The notes under the pieces were generated by a model. That model searched no databases. It was not told the DNA's origin and was given only the letters and a program-made list of their open reading frames with translations. A DNA stretch of 64,000 bases. Source: Winogradskyella sp. (GTDB lineage: Bacteria; Bacteroidota; Bacteroidia; Flavobacteriales; Flavobacteriaceae). Below are positions 34,039 through 43,261 of the stretch, in pieces; within the stretch, counting starts at the first letter, position 1, and each line of letters starts with the position of its first letter. The stretch lies in the NCBI RefSeq assembly GCF_028289625.1, contig NZ_JANQOM010000013.1, positions 160,650-224,649 on the forward strand, in the 5' to 3' direction. The position numbers and the translations under genes are program-made.

Positions 34039-36058
34039 GAGTTTCTTTTTCACTAAATTGTAATTCGCCAAGATATTCTTTAAAATCCAATTGAGAATTT
34101 AGTTTAGCTTTTTCGTCATTTTGATACGTATTGGTTTGATTCTCGTCAATGATTCTACCTTTGGTATTATCGTGCCACTGTAAATTGACACAAGTCTGTA
34201 TAATGGCTTTTAGCTTCTGATCTTTGACTGGCACCAAAACCTCAACCCGTCTGTCTAAATTACGCTCCATACAATCCGCAGACCCAATAAACATGTCGTT
34301 TGCTCCATTATTTCCAAACACATAGACTCTTGCATGCTCTAAATATTTACCAACTATACTAATCCCTGTAATATTTTCACTTAAACCTTCAACACTTGGC
34401 TTTAAGCAACAAATACCTCTTACTAATAATTGTACTTTAACGCCTACCCTAGACGCTTCATAGAGTTTATCAATAACCCCTCTATCCTCTAAGCTATTCA
34501 TCTTAAAGAACAAGAAACCATCACCTCCACCTTTTGCAATTGTAATTTCGTTATCAATCCTTTGATATAGTTGATTTCTTGTTGAGAAGGGCGACATCCA
34601 TATCGTCTTTGGCGAAGGTTTATAAGTCGTGTCCATTAAGAACTTAAAGACTTCATCTAAATCTTTGGTAATCGTTTGGTCTGCCGTAAGCAAGGCAAAA
34701 TCAGAGTATATCTTAGCACTTTTCTCATTGAAGTTACCTGTGCCGATATAGGCAATGTCTTTACGGGTAGTTTTAATTAGTAAAATTTTAGAATGCACTT
34801 TTAAATCGGGCATACTATAAAGTACTTTAGCACCCATCTGCTGTAGTTTTTCTCCCCAATCAATATTATTCTCCTCATCAAAACGTGCTTTGGCCTCAAT
34901 AAAAACAGTAACCTTTTTATTATTGGCCAAACACTTTAATAAGTTATGTGCTACGAGTGAAGTTTTAGATACTCTGTAGAGCGTTATAAATATGGATTCA
35001 ACATCCGCTCTTTGAGAAGCTTCTTCTATAAGCCGTATTACTGAATCGTACTTTTGATATGGAAATGACAACAGATGGTCTTCAATTAGGATACTATCTA
35101 TAACACTATTTGCTTTACTCAATACAGGATGAGAGAATTGATTATTATCCGTACCACCTATTCTCTGTTCTATATCAGGAAACTGAAAGAAATCACTAAA
35201 GTTATGGTATCTTCCACCAGGCATTAAATCTGTTTTCTTAAGGTTAAGAAGTGCTCTTAAACGCTTTATAAATTGCTTTGGCATTTTGCTATCGTACAGA
35301 ATACGTGTAGGTATGCCAAAATCCCTATTCTTGAGGCTTTTCTTTATAAGGTTAATAAGCTCGCCATCGTCCTCTTCATAATACAATTCCCCATCTCTAG
35401 TAATCTTAATGCTGTACAAATTCTTGGCATTGTAATCTGGTAATAGATACTTGATATTATCTCTAATTATTTCATCAATAAACGTGATATGTTGTTGCCC
35501 ATCTTTCTTCGGAAATTCTACAAATCGATTACAGGCATTTGTAGGTATTAAAATCAACAAAGCTCTGTTTTTGGTATTGGCAAAAAAGTAAAGGCTTTTA
35601 TCTTTTATAAAATCAAAGTTTGTTTCTTTTGTTAAATCATAAATTTTAACATGTGGTCTTATCTCTGAAAGAAAAATGTTCTTGGAGTAGACTTTTTCTT
35701 CAGTGTTATAATCAATAGCTTCAATTAAGGCTACTCCTTCTCCATTTAACTCTTTTAGAAGTTTATCTCTGTAAATATGTCCGAATCGTTCTTGAAGCTT
35801 ATCTACTTTTCCCTGTATGAGTTTAATGATTCGTTTTGGTTTTTCCTTGAATTGAATTGACGAGTCTTTTTGGAGTTTTCTGAACTCTCTTAATTTTGAA
35901 ACTCTTACTCTATAAAACTCATCTAAATTTGAAGAAAAAATAGCCAAGAAGTTAAGACGCTCATTGAGCGTATTGTTTTTGTCTTCGGCTTCTTGAAGCA
36001 CTCTCTCATTAAAAGAAAGCCAACTTAAATCCCTGTTGAAGTAATCTTTTTTTGCCAT
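34025..36058 (-). CDS. ppk1: Polyphosphate kinase 1
   Basis: A 677-aa PPK1: N-terminal FNRDLSWLSFNERVLQEA helix, a middle domain, then two catalytic domains. The autophosphorylated His is in the KVHSKILLI segment, followed by YIGTGNFNEKSA and, nearer the C-terminus, HARVYVFGN and GSADCMERNLDRR. It reversibly makes polyphosphate from ATP. The length is normal. A TATTTTTG box ends 5 nt before the ATG, so the transcript may be leaderless. The 3' end overlaps the convergent lipoprotein gene by 14 bp. Confidence 0.95.
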   Translation of the reverse strand: MAKKDYFNRDLSWLSFNERVLQEAEDKNNTLNERLNFLAIFSSNLDEFYRVRVSKLREFRKLQKDSSIQFKEKPKRIIKLIQGKVDKLQERFGHIYRDKLLKELNGEGVALIEAIDYNTEEKVYSKNIFLSEIRPHVKIYDLTKETNFDFIKDKSLYFFANTKNRALLILIPTNACNRFVEFPKKDGQQHITFIDEIIRDNIKYLLPDYNAKNLYSIKITRDGELYYEEDDGELINLIKKSLKNRDFGIPTRILYDSKMPKQFIKRLRALLNLKKTDLMPGGRYHNFSDFFQFPDIEQRIGGTDNNQFSHPVLSKANSVIDSILIEDHLLSFPYQKYDSVIRLIEEASQRADVESIFITLYRVSKTSLVAHNLLKCLANNKKVTVFIEAKARFDEENNIDWGEKLQQMGAKVLYSMPDLKVHSKILLIKTTRKDIAYIGTGNFNEKSAKIYSDFALLTADQTITKDLDEVFKFLMDTTYKPSPKTIWMSPFSTRNQLYQRIDNEITIAKGGGDGFLFFKMNSLEDRGVIDKLYEASRVGVKVQLLVRGICCLKPSVEGLSENITGISIVGKYLEHARVYVFGNNGANDMFIGSADCMERNLDRRVEVLVPVKDQKLKAIIQTCVNLQWHDNTKGRIIDENQTNTYQNDEKAKLNSQLDFKEYLGELQFSEKETLNLS

Positions 36059-36063
36059 AACAA

Positions 36064-36071
36064 CAAAAATA
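36064..36071 (-). promoter_or_regulatory. -7 box TATTTTTG 5 nt upstream of the ppk1 ATG
   Basis: The minus-strand sequence TATTTTTG-ttgtt-ATG puts the predicted transcription start at the start codon. A TTG lies 15 nt upstream of the box, shorter than the usual 19. Confidence 0.5.
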
Positions 36072-36140
36072 GATTTTCCCCTTAGCCAAGGTGTTAATCA
36101 AATATTATAGGTAAGTTAAGAATAAGCTATCCTGAAGCAT

Positions 36141-36968
36141 TTATTGAATCGTGTAGGTTGCCCTCACTACTTCACCTAACCTAAAATAACCTAGAACTTC
36201 TTCATTTGGATTATCCTCGTTGATGCAGTTACCTCTTAATTGTACTGGAGTGGTTTGAAATGGGCCATCATTTTCACTTGCCTGTTCAATGAGAATATCT
36301 ATGTAATTATAGTACGCTTCAGAAATACCATAAATACTTATGTCTACCGTTGCTTCAGGCACCAATTCTTCATTATCAAATTCTATAAAATTCTCATTAC
36401 CATCCGTAAATTGGTCACTTAAAGCTGATAATGTCAGAAGTGGATTTACAGATGAATTAAATTCACCTAAATAGTAATTTTCAATACCTACTGGATCATT
36501 AAAAAATACTTTAATCTGAATTTCTTCTTCGTCTCCACCGCCTTCAATGGTTTGTTCGATATCATTAATTTCTGTCACAGACATTAAAGTCTCAGTTGCT
36601 GTATAGGTTTGTCCATTATAAAGAATCTCTAGTGTATAGGATTGGTCAATTTCAGGCTCAAAATCGTTGGTCGTATAATCACCATTATTTTGGTCTTCGA
36701 ATACAAATTGCATTCCATCATCATCTTTGATTACAATTACCGAAGCACCAGTAACAGGAACGTCTGGATTATTGTCAAAGAAAGCTGTAGACGCACTCAA
36801 CTTAATGGTCTGCGTTTGTCCCGACGTGCCTTTTTCCCAGTTAATAGAAGCCTCAACCACTAATCTGGCACCACCATTCGGGACATCCACATCCACCGTG
36901 TCTGTGCACGAACTCAAAAAACCAATCAAAATTAAAACTAAGGCTATAGGTGTGTATGTTCTATTCAT
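36141..36968 (-). CDS. DUF4249 lipoprotein, partner of a TonB receptor
   Basis: A 275-aa lipoprotein (IGFLSSCTDTVD, Cys at about 21). The start of the mature protein (LVVEASINWEKG) and a beta-sandwich pattern fit DUF4249, a family usually encoded directly after a TonB-dependent receptor in Bacteroidota. It sits 4 bp downstream of such a receptor here. The pair probably takes up a ligand through the outer membrane, but it is not a SusC/SusD pair and the ligand is unknown. Confidence 0.8.
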   Translation of the reverse strand: MNRTYTPIALVLILIGFLSSCTDTVDVDVPNGGARLVVEASINWEKGTSGQTQTIKLSASTAFFDNNPDVPVTGASVIVIKDDDGMQFVFEDQNNGDYTTNDFEPEIDQSYTLEILYNGQTYTATETLMSVTEINDIEQTIEGGGDEEEIQIKVFFNDPVGIENYYLGEFNSSVNPLLTLSALSDQFTDGNENFIEFDNEELVPEATVDISIYGISEAYYNYIDILIEQASENDGPFQTTPVQLRGNCINEDNPNEEVLGYFRLGEVVRATYTIQ

Positions 36969-36972
36969 TGTA

Positions 36973-39345
36973 CTAAAATTTAAAGTTGTAAGAAATTGAA
37001 GGAATTATTCCGAAAATAGCAGTGCGCGTAGCTTCGTTTACACCAGTGTCCACATTCTGACCAAATGTTATAGAAGCTGCATTTCTGCGATTGTAGATAT
37101 TATAAATACCAAATACCCATTCGCCTTGCCATTTTCGGTTTTTATTTTTCCAAGGTGTGAGCGTTGCCGAAATATCCAACCTATGGTATGCGGGCAATCG
37201 GTCTGCATTACGCTCGGAAAAAGTTGGAATAGACAAGCCATTGTACTGAAATTGTCCATTGGGATACGTTACTGGTCGTCCTGTTTGAAAGACGAAATTG
37301 CTACCAAAACGCCACTTATCATTGAATTTATAAGTTCCAGTAAAGGATAAATCATAGGTTCTATCCCAAGGTGTACTGTACCAGTTGCCATTATTAATAC
37401 CAAGACCTCCGGCTGCACCTCCAGGTGTTCGTTGTTCGGACTTTGAAAGTGTATAGGCCAACCATCCTGTAAATTTGCCCTTGTTTTTACGAAGTAATAA
37501 TTCCAATCCATAGGCTCTAGATTCGCCTATGAGAATTTCAGTCTCAATGGTATTTTGAGCAATAAGGTCCGCACCATCAATATAGTCGACACGATTATCA
37601 ATGGTTTTGTAATACGCTTCGGCTTCTATTGAAAACATATTGTCTCTAAAATTCCTAAAATAGCCCACGGCTAATTGATCAGCAATCTGAGGCTCTAGAA
37701 ACTTCCCACTTGGCGCCCACACATCTAATGGTGTTGCTGAAGTGGTATTAGATATTAAGTGCAGATATTGCGCTATACGATTGTAACTTGCTTTGATTGA
37801 TGATTTTTTATTCAACTGATACGACAATGCTAATCGCGGTTCCAAATTCCCAAAGTCTGCAATGCTTTTTCCACTACCAAATTCAGTCTCACCAATTGGG
37901 TCGGCACGTTCGTAAATATCCAATTGTTCGTTATAAACCACTGGCAAATCATTGGCAGAATCATTTAGAGTTTGTTTCCCTAAACGGTTAAAATAACTGT
38001 AACGCAAACCATATTGTGCTGTAAGCTTATCTGAAATTTTATGCTCCAGACCTACATAAACACCAGCTTCTAAAGCAAATTTATCGTCTAATTTTAATGG
38101 GTTAATTCCAGAGGTTTCATCGAGTGGATTTAATTCCCCTGGATTAAAATTATAGTAAATGCCACTGGCACCAAAATCAAATTTCAATTTATCATTCAAG
38201 TAATACTCTAAATCATACTTTAGATTATAATTATCAATATCTGACGTCCAATCAATACCTTGAGAATTGATTTCTAGCGCATAGTTGTAACGGCTATAGA
38301 TTAACGATAGGTTAGAAAAGAGTTTATCATTGAAAATATGATTCCAACGTAAGTTCCCTGATAAGTTTCCGTAAGAATTGGTGAAGAAATTAGATAATTT
38401 AAAGTTATCATTTCCGAAGTAACCTGAAAGATAGAGCTTGTTTTTCTCGTTAAGCTCATAGTTTGTTTTTAAGTTAAGGTCGTAAAAGCCAGCACGGTTT
38501 TCATTTCCTGCCAAAGCCAGGAATATATTAGCATACGAGGCACGTCCAGCCAATAGAAAAGACCCTTTATTATTAAACATCGGACCTTCAGCAGCTAACC
38601 TACTGGAAATAGCACCAATACCGCCAGATAATTTAAAATCTTTACTATTCCCATCCTTTTGTCTAATATCTAACACCGATGACGCTCGCCCACCAAAACG
38701 CGAAGGAATACCACCTTTATAGAGTTTAACATCCTTTATAGCGTCCGTGTTAAATACTGAAAAGAAACCAAACAAATGCGAGGCATTATATATAATGGCT
38801 TCATCCAACAGTACCAAATTTTGGTCTTCGGCGCCACCACGAACATTAAAACCTGAAGCACCTTCACCAGCATTTGAAACGCCAGGTAAAAGTTGCAGAG
38901 ATTTAATTACATCGACTTCGCCCAAAACTGTAGGGATTTGTTTAATCGTTTGGCTCGATAGTTTTGCCACACTCATTTGAGGTGAACGCAAATTGACTTT
39001 TTTAGACTCTTCAGAATTAATAATTACCTCATCCAAAAGGCCTGTATCTTCTTCTAATTCTATATTAAACTTTATGTCTTTGTCTAAAATAATTGGTGTT
39101 TCAATAGTCTTAAAACCAAGATAGGAGATGATTAATATATAATCACCCTCAGATGCCGTAAGCGAGTAGAAACCGTATTCATTCGTCGTTGTGCCTATTG
39201 TAGTACCTTTCAGTAAGATAGTAGCGCCTAATAAGGTTTCTCCGTTGGTTTTATTCTTAAGCGTACCGCTGATAGTATATTTTTCTTGCGCAAAGCCGAG
39301 CCAAGATATTATTAGTAAGGTTAAAAAAGCAGCCGTTTTATTCAT
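36973..39345 (-). CDS. TonB-dependent receptor with CarboxypepD_reg-like domain
   Basis: A 790-aa outer-membrane receptor: signal peptide ending in GFAQ, CarboxypepD_reg-like domain (about 24-110), plug domain with IKSLQLLPGVSNAGEGASGFNVRGG (about 145-170), and a C-terminal barrel ending in ISYNFKF. Imports a ligand using TonB energy. The length is shorter than SusC proteins, and the partner is a DUF4249 lipoprotein, not SusD. No promoter box was recognised directly upstream. Confidence 0.92.
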   Translation of the reverse strand: MNKTAAFLTLLIISWLGFAQEKYTISGTLKNKTNGETLLGATILLKGTTIGTTTNEYGFYSLTASEGDYILIISYLGFKTIETPIILDKDIKFNIELEEDTGLLDEVIINSEESKKVNLRSPQMSVAKLSSQTIKQIPTVLGEVDVIKSLQLLPGVSNAGEGASGFNVRGGAEDQNLVLLDEAIIYNASHLFGFFSVFNTDAIKDVKLYKGGIPSRFGGRASSVLDIRQKDGNSKDFKLSGGIGAISSRLAAEGPMFNNKGSFLLAGRASYANIFLALAGNENRAGFYDLNLKTNYELNEKNKLYLSGYFGNDNFKLSNFFTNSYGNLSGNLRWNHIFNDKLFSNLSLIYSRYNYALEINSQGIDWTSDIDNYNLKYDLEYYLNDKLKFDFGASGIYYNFNPGELNPLDETSGINPLKLDDKFALEAGVYVGLEHKISDKLTAQYGLRYSYFNRLGKQTLNDSANDLPVVYNEQLDIYERADPIGETEFGSGKSIADFGNLEPRLALSYQLNKKSSIKASYNRIAQYLHLISNTTSATPLDVWAPSGKFLEPQIADQLAVGYFRNFRDNMFSIEAEAYYKTIDNRVDYIDGADLIAQNTIETEILIGESRAYGLELLLRKNKGKFTGWLAYTLSKSEQRTPGGAAGGLGINNGNWYSTPWDRTYDLSFTGTYKFNDKWRFGSNFVFQTGRPVTYPNGQFQYNGLSIPTFSERNADRLPAYHRLDISATLTPWKNKNRKWQGEWVFGIYNIYNRRNAASITFGQNVDTGVNEATRTAIFGIIPSISYNFKF

Positions 39346-39403
39346 ATATAAATTATTGATTAATTATGTTTTAAAAAGTGAACTATTTAGTAGGTTATGA
39401 GCT

Positions 39404-40156
39404 TCATCGATTTGGTTCATTTAGCATATTCTTCTTCTTCATTATTTTTAAAACAAAGTAGATAATCGTTGCTGTAATCGCGCCATATAACCAAAACCTG
39501 GCGTCGGATTCAAAAGGTTCTTTTTGACAAAGCCTGCAAACCACATCAAACATCCAAAAGAGTAAAAAGACAGCGCAAAGGCCATTTTTTTCTTTTTTCA
39601 GTACTTTTTTAATACTGAATGGATATTTGGGTTTTTTGTAGTTTTTAAATGTTGGAATAATTGCTGGTACTGTTTCTGCCCAATCTGTATAAATTTGGCC
39701 AAATTTTGAACGAAGAAAACTCTCTTCCACATACATAATACGTACATAGTAAGAGATATAAAACAATACAAAAGCAATTATAAACCAAAAATTCTCAGTA
39801 AGCATTGCTACACCCAGCCACATAAAAAAGTTCCCTAGATATAAGGGGTGACGAACAATTGAATACATACCTGTTGTATTGATTTCGTCTGCTATTTGGC
39901 CGTCTTTCGTATTTCTACCAGATGTGTTTTTAGGTGTGTGACCAACCGTTATAATTCTGATTATTAAACCTAATAAGCTTATAAAGAGTGATAAAAATTC
40001 GAAACTTTCGGCAAGCCAAGTATTAGGTTTTTCAATTTCATTGTATTCTTTATGGATAAAAACCAAAAGTCCTATCCCTAAAACTATTAATGGCAAATAA
40101 CTCCTATTCTTAAATAGAAAATTGCCTTGTGTCTTTAGTTCTTCTTGTAATGCCAT
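39404..40156 (-). CDS. ICMT/PEMT-like membrane methyltransferase
   Basis: A 250-aa membrane protein with about five hydrophobic segments and the isoprenylcysteine/phospholipid methyltransferase signature: RHPLYLGNFFMWLG followed by a YYVRIMYVEESFLRSKFG region. The family methylates small lipids or isoprenoid thiols with SAM at the membrane. It lies 5 bp downstream of the PAP2 gene in the same transcript direction. Lipid substrate unknown. Confidence 0.75.
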   Translation of the reverse strand: MALQEELKTQGNFLFKNRSYLPLIVLGIGLLVFIHKEYNEIEKPNTWLAESFEFLSLFISLLGLIIRIITVGHTPKNTSGRNTKDGQIADEINTTGMYSIVRHPLYLGNFFMWLGVAMLTENFWFIIAFVLFYISYYVRIMYVEESFLRSKFGQIYTDWAETVPAIIPTFKNYKKPKYPFSIKKVLKKEKNGLCAVFLLFWMFDVVCRLCQKEPFESDARFWLYGAITATIIYFVLKIMKKKNMLNEPNR

Positions 40157-40160
40157 AATT

Positions 40161-40715
40161 TTAAAATTTATATGTGAAACCGAGCGTTGGCGTATTTTCT
40201 ACAAACCCAGAAACCATCTGAAATTTTTTGTCTTTATTAAAGGGTTTTGTAAATAAATAACTCATCCCAGTACCAATAACTGCACCTGCAAGTACATCCC
40301 AACCATCGTGTTTATTAGCCTTTATTCTTGTATAACCAACATATCCTGCTATGGCATAGGCTGGGATTCCGTATTCCCATCCGTAGCGTTTTTGTAAAAA
40401 TCCTGCGCTAGCAAATGCCACTGAAGTATGTGCAGATGGAAAACTGTAATTATTTTCACCATTTGGTCGCTCTTTATTTATAGTAAATTTTAGTGCATAA
40501 GAAAGCGCTACTGTAGTAGCCAAAACCTTTGTAAACTGATAGGCCCCTTTTTGCCCATCTCCCCAAATAAATGTAGAGCTTAGCGTTAGCGTCGGCAATG
40601 CTACGACCAAAATATCACCTGCAATTTTATGGCGCTGATTACTAATTGTTAAAGGCTCTTGTGCGTTTACACAAAAACTTATTAAAGTCGCTTGGATGAT
40701 AATAAACTTTTTCAT
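40161..40715 (-). CDS. PAP2-family phosphatase
   Basis: A 184-aa protein with a signal-like N-terminus (VNAQ) and the three PAP2 motifs: a KFTINKERPNG basic motif, FPSAHTSVAF with the SAH core, and GYTRIKANKHDGWDVL with the nucleophile/phosphate residues. Acts on lipid or prenyl phosphates. It is 6 bp from the di-haem peroxidase gene and followed by the ICMT-like gene, so lipid phosphate turnover and methylation may be linked. Confidence 0.85.
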   Translation of the reverse strand: MKKFIIIQATLISFCVNAQEPLTISNQRHKIAGDILVVALPTLTLSSTFIWGDGQKGAYQFTKVLATTVALSYALKFTINKERPNGENNYSFPSAHTSVAFASAGFLQKRYGWEYGIPAYAIAGYVGYTRIKANKHDGWDVLAGAVIGTGMSYLFTKPFNKDKKFQMVSGFVENTPTLGFTYKF

Positions 40716-40721
40716 GCTACT

Positions 40722-41915
40722 TTAATTATTAATATGTCCGCCAACGAGTAAACCACTTGGTACATTTGTTGGAATTGTTCTGTTAAAATTTGGGTCATTA
40801 AGCGCTTTCATAAAAGCAATGATCGCATCTGTAACATCATCATCCATATCTAAATCTCTTGCTAACGGATCAATATTATTTATACTTAGGTGAGTATTAA
40901 TCATATCAGCATCTCCTTCTGAAATTTCCTCATAAAAATCCATGACTTCTTCGAGTGACGTATGCATACCATTGTGCATGTAAGGAGCGGTTAACGACAA
41001 ATTCCGCAATGTTGGTGTTCTAAAGGCATACGTACCTGTACCAGCATCGGTTTCTGGTAATTTAGGATTATCTGGTACCCCTAAAGTATGCAATTGAAAA
41101 TCTGAAAACATCGGTCCACCATGGCATTCTGCACAGCCAACATTGATAAAAGCATTCATGCCATTAACTTGTTGGTCAGTCATTGCAGATGCATCACCTC
41201 GCATATACCTATCAAAAGGGCTATTCGTTGCTATAAGTGTTCTTTCAAAAGAGGCTATGGCCTTAGCAATTTTATCTGTTGTTATCTCTTCTGTTCCAAA
41301 AGCATCTTGAAATGCCGCTTTATATTGTGGAATAGCCTCCAAACGATTTATAATGATATCGTATACTTGATTTTCTTCTATAGTTACACCTCTCATTTCT
41401 TCTTTAGAAAGCAATGGAAGTAGTGCTTGCGCTTCCAAGCTCATTGTTCTATTATCCCAAAACATTGGTGCATCCAATGGGTTTACTTGATTGTTAATTG
41501 TAATACCGTTAAATGCGGTATTAACTACTGTATGCGCATTTCTACCTGCAATAATATTACCTATGCGCTGCTCACCAAGCCCAATGCCACCAACACCTAT
41601 AGATAAATCCAAAGCATCTGCATACCCTTTGTCTGGGTGATGGCAAGTTGCACAAGCCACATCTTTACTACCTGATAAAATAGGATCCCAAAACAATTGC
41701 CGACCCAAATCTATTTTTTCGGCTGACATTTCATTAGAGTCAGGCACTGGTGAATATTCTGGAAGCGGTGAGATGATATTTTCTATTTCAGTTACAGAAT
41801 CAAAAAAACCTTCCTCTTCATCAACTACACAGCTAAAAAGAAAAAAGAGAATGATTAAAATGATGTTGAAAATCAATAGATTTCTTGGTGTAATGTATGA
41901 CTTGATTTTATCCAT
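40722..41915 (-). CDS. Di-haem cytochrome c peroxidase / MauG-like protein
   Basis: A 397-aa protein from the ATG at 41915 (MDKIKSYITPRNLL). The N-terminus is a lipoprotein signal (FFLFSCVVD). Two CxxCH haem motifs are present: CATCH (about residue 100) and CAECH (about 280), plus a GVGGIG linker region typical of bacterial cytochrome c peroxidases. It reduces hydrogen peroxide or performs MauG-like oxidation in the periplasm. The ORF-track TTG start at 41942 falls in the predicted leader. A TTG-N18-TACTTTTG promoter and AraC-like direct repeats lie immediately upstream. Confidence 0.88.
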   Translation of the reverse strand: MDKIKSYITPRNLLIFNIILIILFFLFSCVVDEEEGFFDSVTEIENIISPLPEYSPVPDSNEMSAEKIDLGRQLFWDPILSGSKDVACATCHHPDKGYADALDLSIGVGGIGLGEQRIGNIIAGRNAHTVVNTAFNGITINNQVNPLDAPMFWDNRTMSLEAQALLPLLSKEEMRGVTIEENQVYDIIINRLEAIPQYKAAFQDAFGTEEITTDKIAKAIASFERTLIATNSPFDRYMRGDASAMTDQQVNGMNAFINVGCAECHGGPMFSDFQLHTLGVPDNPKLPETDAGTGTYAFRTPTLRNLSLTAPYMHNGMHTSLEEVMDFYEEISEGDADMINTHLSINNIDPLARDLDMDDDVTDAIIAFMKALNDPNFNRTIPTNVPSGLLVGGHINN

Positions 41916-41944
41916 TTTAATTGGTTCGAAATTCAATTTCAAGT

Positions 41945-41973
41945 CAAAAGTAAGTGGGTAGGTAATTCTTCAA
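41945..41973 (-). promoter_or_regulatory. Promoter of the di-haem peroxidase operon
   Basis: On the minus strand TTG (41973-41971) is followed after 18 nt by TACTTTTG (41952-41945), matching the Bacteroidota promoter pattern. The expected transcription start is near 41939, giving a leader of about 24 nt to the ATG at 41915. A direct repeat at 41985-42006 starts 12 bp upstream of the -33 element. Confidence 0.6.
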
Positions 41974-41984
41974 AAATGAGAGTG

Positions 41985-42102
41985 GTTCAGAATACGCATG
42001 CTGTACACTTTATCAAAAAACAATACTTTATAAATTGATTATCAGCATCTTAACAGAAATCTTAAATCAAGATTCAAAACGTTCAGAATTCGTATTTTGT
42101 AC
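41985..42102. promoter_or_regulatory. Two 22-bp direct repeats upstream of the peroxidase promoter, candidate AraC operator
   Basis: Repeat 1 (41985-42006) begins gttcagaatacgcatgctgt and ends in ac. Repeat 2 (42081-42102) begins gttcagaattcgtattttgt and ends in ac. They are identical at 18 of 22 positions and 96 bp apart start to start. Repeat 1 lies 12 bp upstream of the -33 box, a typical activator site. The adjacent gene at 42158 encodes an AraC-type regulator, the obvious candidate to bind here. Confidence 0.6.
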
Positions 42103-42157
42103 GTTTTAAGCTTATTTTTAGGAAAAATGGAGAATTTTTAAACTCTAAAATGTATGC

Positions 42158-43171
42158 CTAAACCAACTGTTTTTTATACTGGCTTGGTGTTACTCCTGTT
42201 AACTTTTTAAAAGTGGTATTGAAGGAAGATTTTGAACTAAAACCAACTTCATTGGCGATGCCCAAAAGGGTGTAGTTTTTGTAGGTCTCGTTTTTTAAAC
42301 ACTCTATAAACTCTTCAACCCTATATTGATTCAATAAATCTTGAAATCCAATCTTCAAATGAACATTTAAAATCTCTGATAAATGTTGTCTAGGAATATT
42401 CATTTGACTTGCGACTTCATTTACTGTAATCTTATTGTTTTTAAAAAGTTTCTCTTCCTCCATCAAACGGAATAAATGAGCTTTATACCTCTCAATATTA
42501 TTTCCATTTAAACTAGACGTTTTATATTTAGAATCATTGGATTTTGGGAGTACATCTTTAGGTGTAATAATAAGTTTATAGAGCACATAGTAAAATAAGA
42601 AAACCGCCGCTAATATAGTTCCATAGCTATCCAAGAAGTAAGGTGACTCCGTTGAATTAGTTATTAAAAAAGCCAATTCATCTATGGTGAAAATTATAGT
42701 CAATGGAATAATAAATGCTAACAGCCATTTTTCCTTTTTCCTTGTTATGATATCATATATTGCATAGCCAAGCATGGCTAAAAAGACAAGCTCTGTAATT
42801 ACATGAGCAATTTTAAAAAGAAGTCCTTTTTCGATAGTATAGAAGCTGTCTAAGGTTTTGTAAACAACTGTTATAATATAGGGTATAAAAAACCATAAAT
42901 CCTTATTATTAAACTCGTCTTTACCAGATTTATAATAACGAACAAACAAAAAGAAGAACGTGATGATCAAAGTATCATGAAATAAGAACCAGTCAGTATT
43001 TTGCATGAATAAGTTATAGTCGTCATCACCAACCGCATAGAATACTACAGATATAATGCATCCTAATAATAACCAAAAGTTTACCTTTTTATATTCCTGT
43101 CTCCGCTGAATAAGGATAAACAATAAAAAGACACCCTGCAATAAGGCAATTATTTGAATAGTTCTTAACAT
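42158..43171 (-). CDS. Membrane-anchored AraC-family transcriptional regulator
   Basis: A 337-aa protein with an N-terminal membrane region of several hydrophobic segments (about residues 5-205), followed by a C-terminal AraC HTH domain with VNEVASQMNIPRQHLSEIL and IANEVGFSSKSSFNTTFKKLTGVTPSQYK. The AraC DNA-binding domain is standard; the membrane part presumably senses a membrane or extracytoplasmic cue. It lies directly upstream of the peroxidase operon on the same strand, with the direct repeats in between. TACATTTG ends exactly 5 nt before its ATG, so its mRNA may be leaderless. Confidence 0.87.
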   Translation of the reverse strand: MLRTIQIIALLQGVFLLFILIQRRQEYKKVNFWLLLGCIISVVFYAVGDDDYNLFMQNTDWFLFHDTLIITFFFLFVRYYKSGKDEFNNKDLWFFIPYIITVVYKTLDSFYTIEKGLLFKIAHVITELVFLAMLGYAIYDIITRKKEKWLLAFIIPLTIIFTIDELAFLITNSTESPYFLDSYGTILAAVFLFYYVLYKLIITPKDVLPKSNDSKYKTSSLNGNNIERYKAHLFRLMEEEKLFKNNKITVNEVASQMNIPRQHLSEILNVHLKIGFQDLLNQYRVEEFIECLKNETYKNYTLLGIANEVGFSSKSSFNTTFKKLTGVTPSQYKKQLV

Positions 43172-43176
43172 GAAAA

Positions 43177-43184
43177 CAAATGTA
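43177..43184 (-). promoter_or_regulatory. -7 box TACATTTG 5 nt upstream of the AraC regulator ATG
   Basis: The minus-strand sequence TACATTTG-ttttc-ATG is the third case in this window with 5 nt between the -7 box and the ATG. The -33 region is weak. Confidence 0.45.
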
Positions 43185-43261
43185 GAAAAATGATATTAAC
43201 GCAGAATAAGAGCTTTGTATTGCATAACATTTCTATTGTTTTATTCTATAACGCACAAAAG

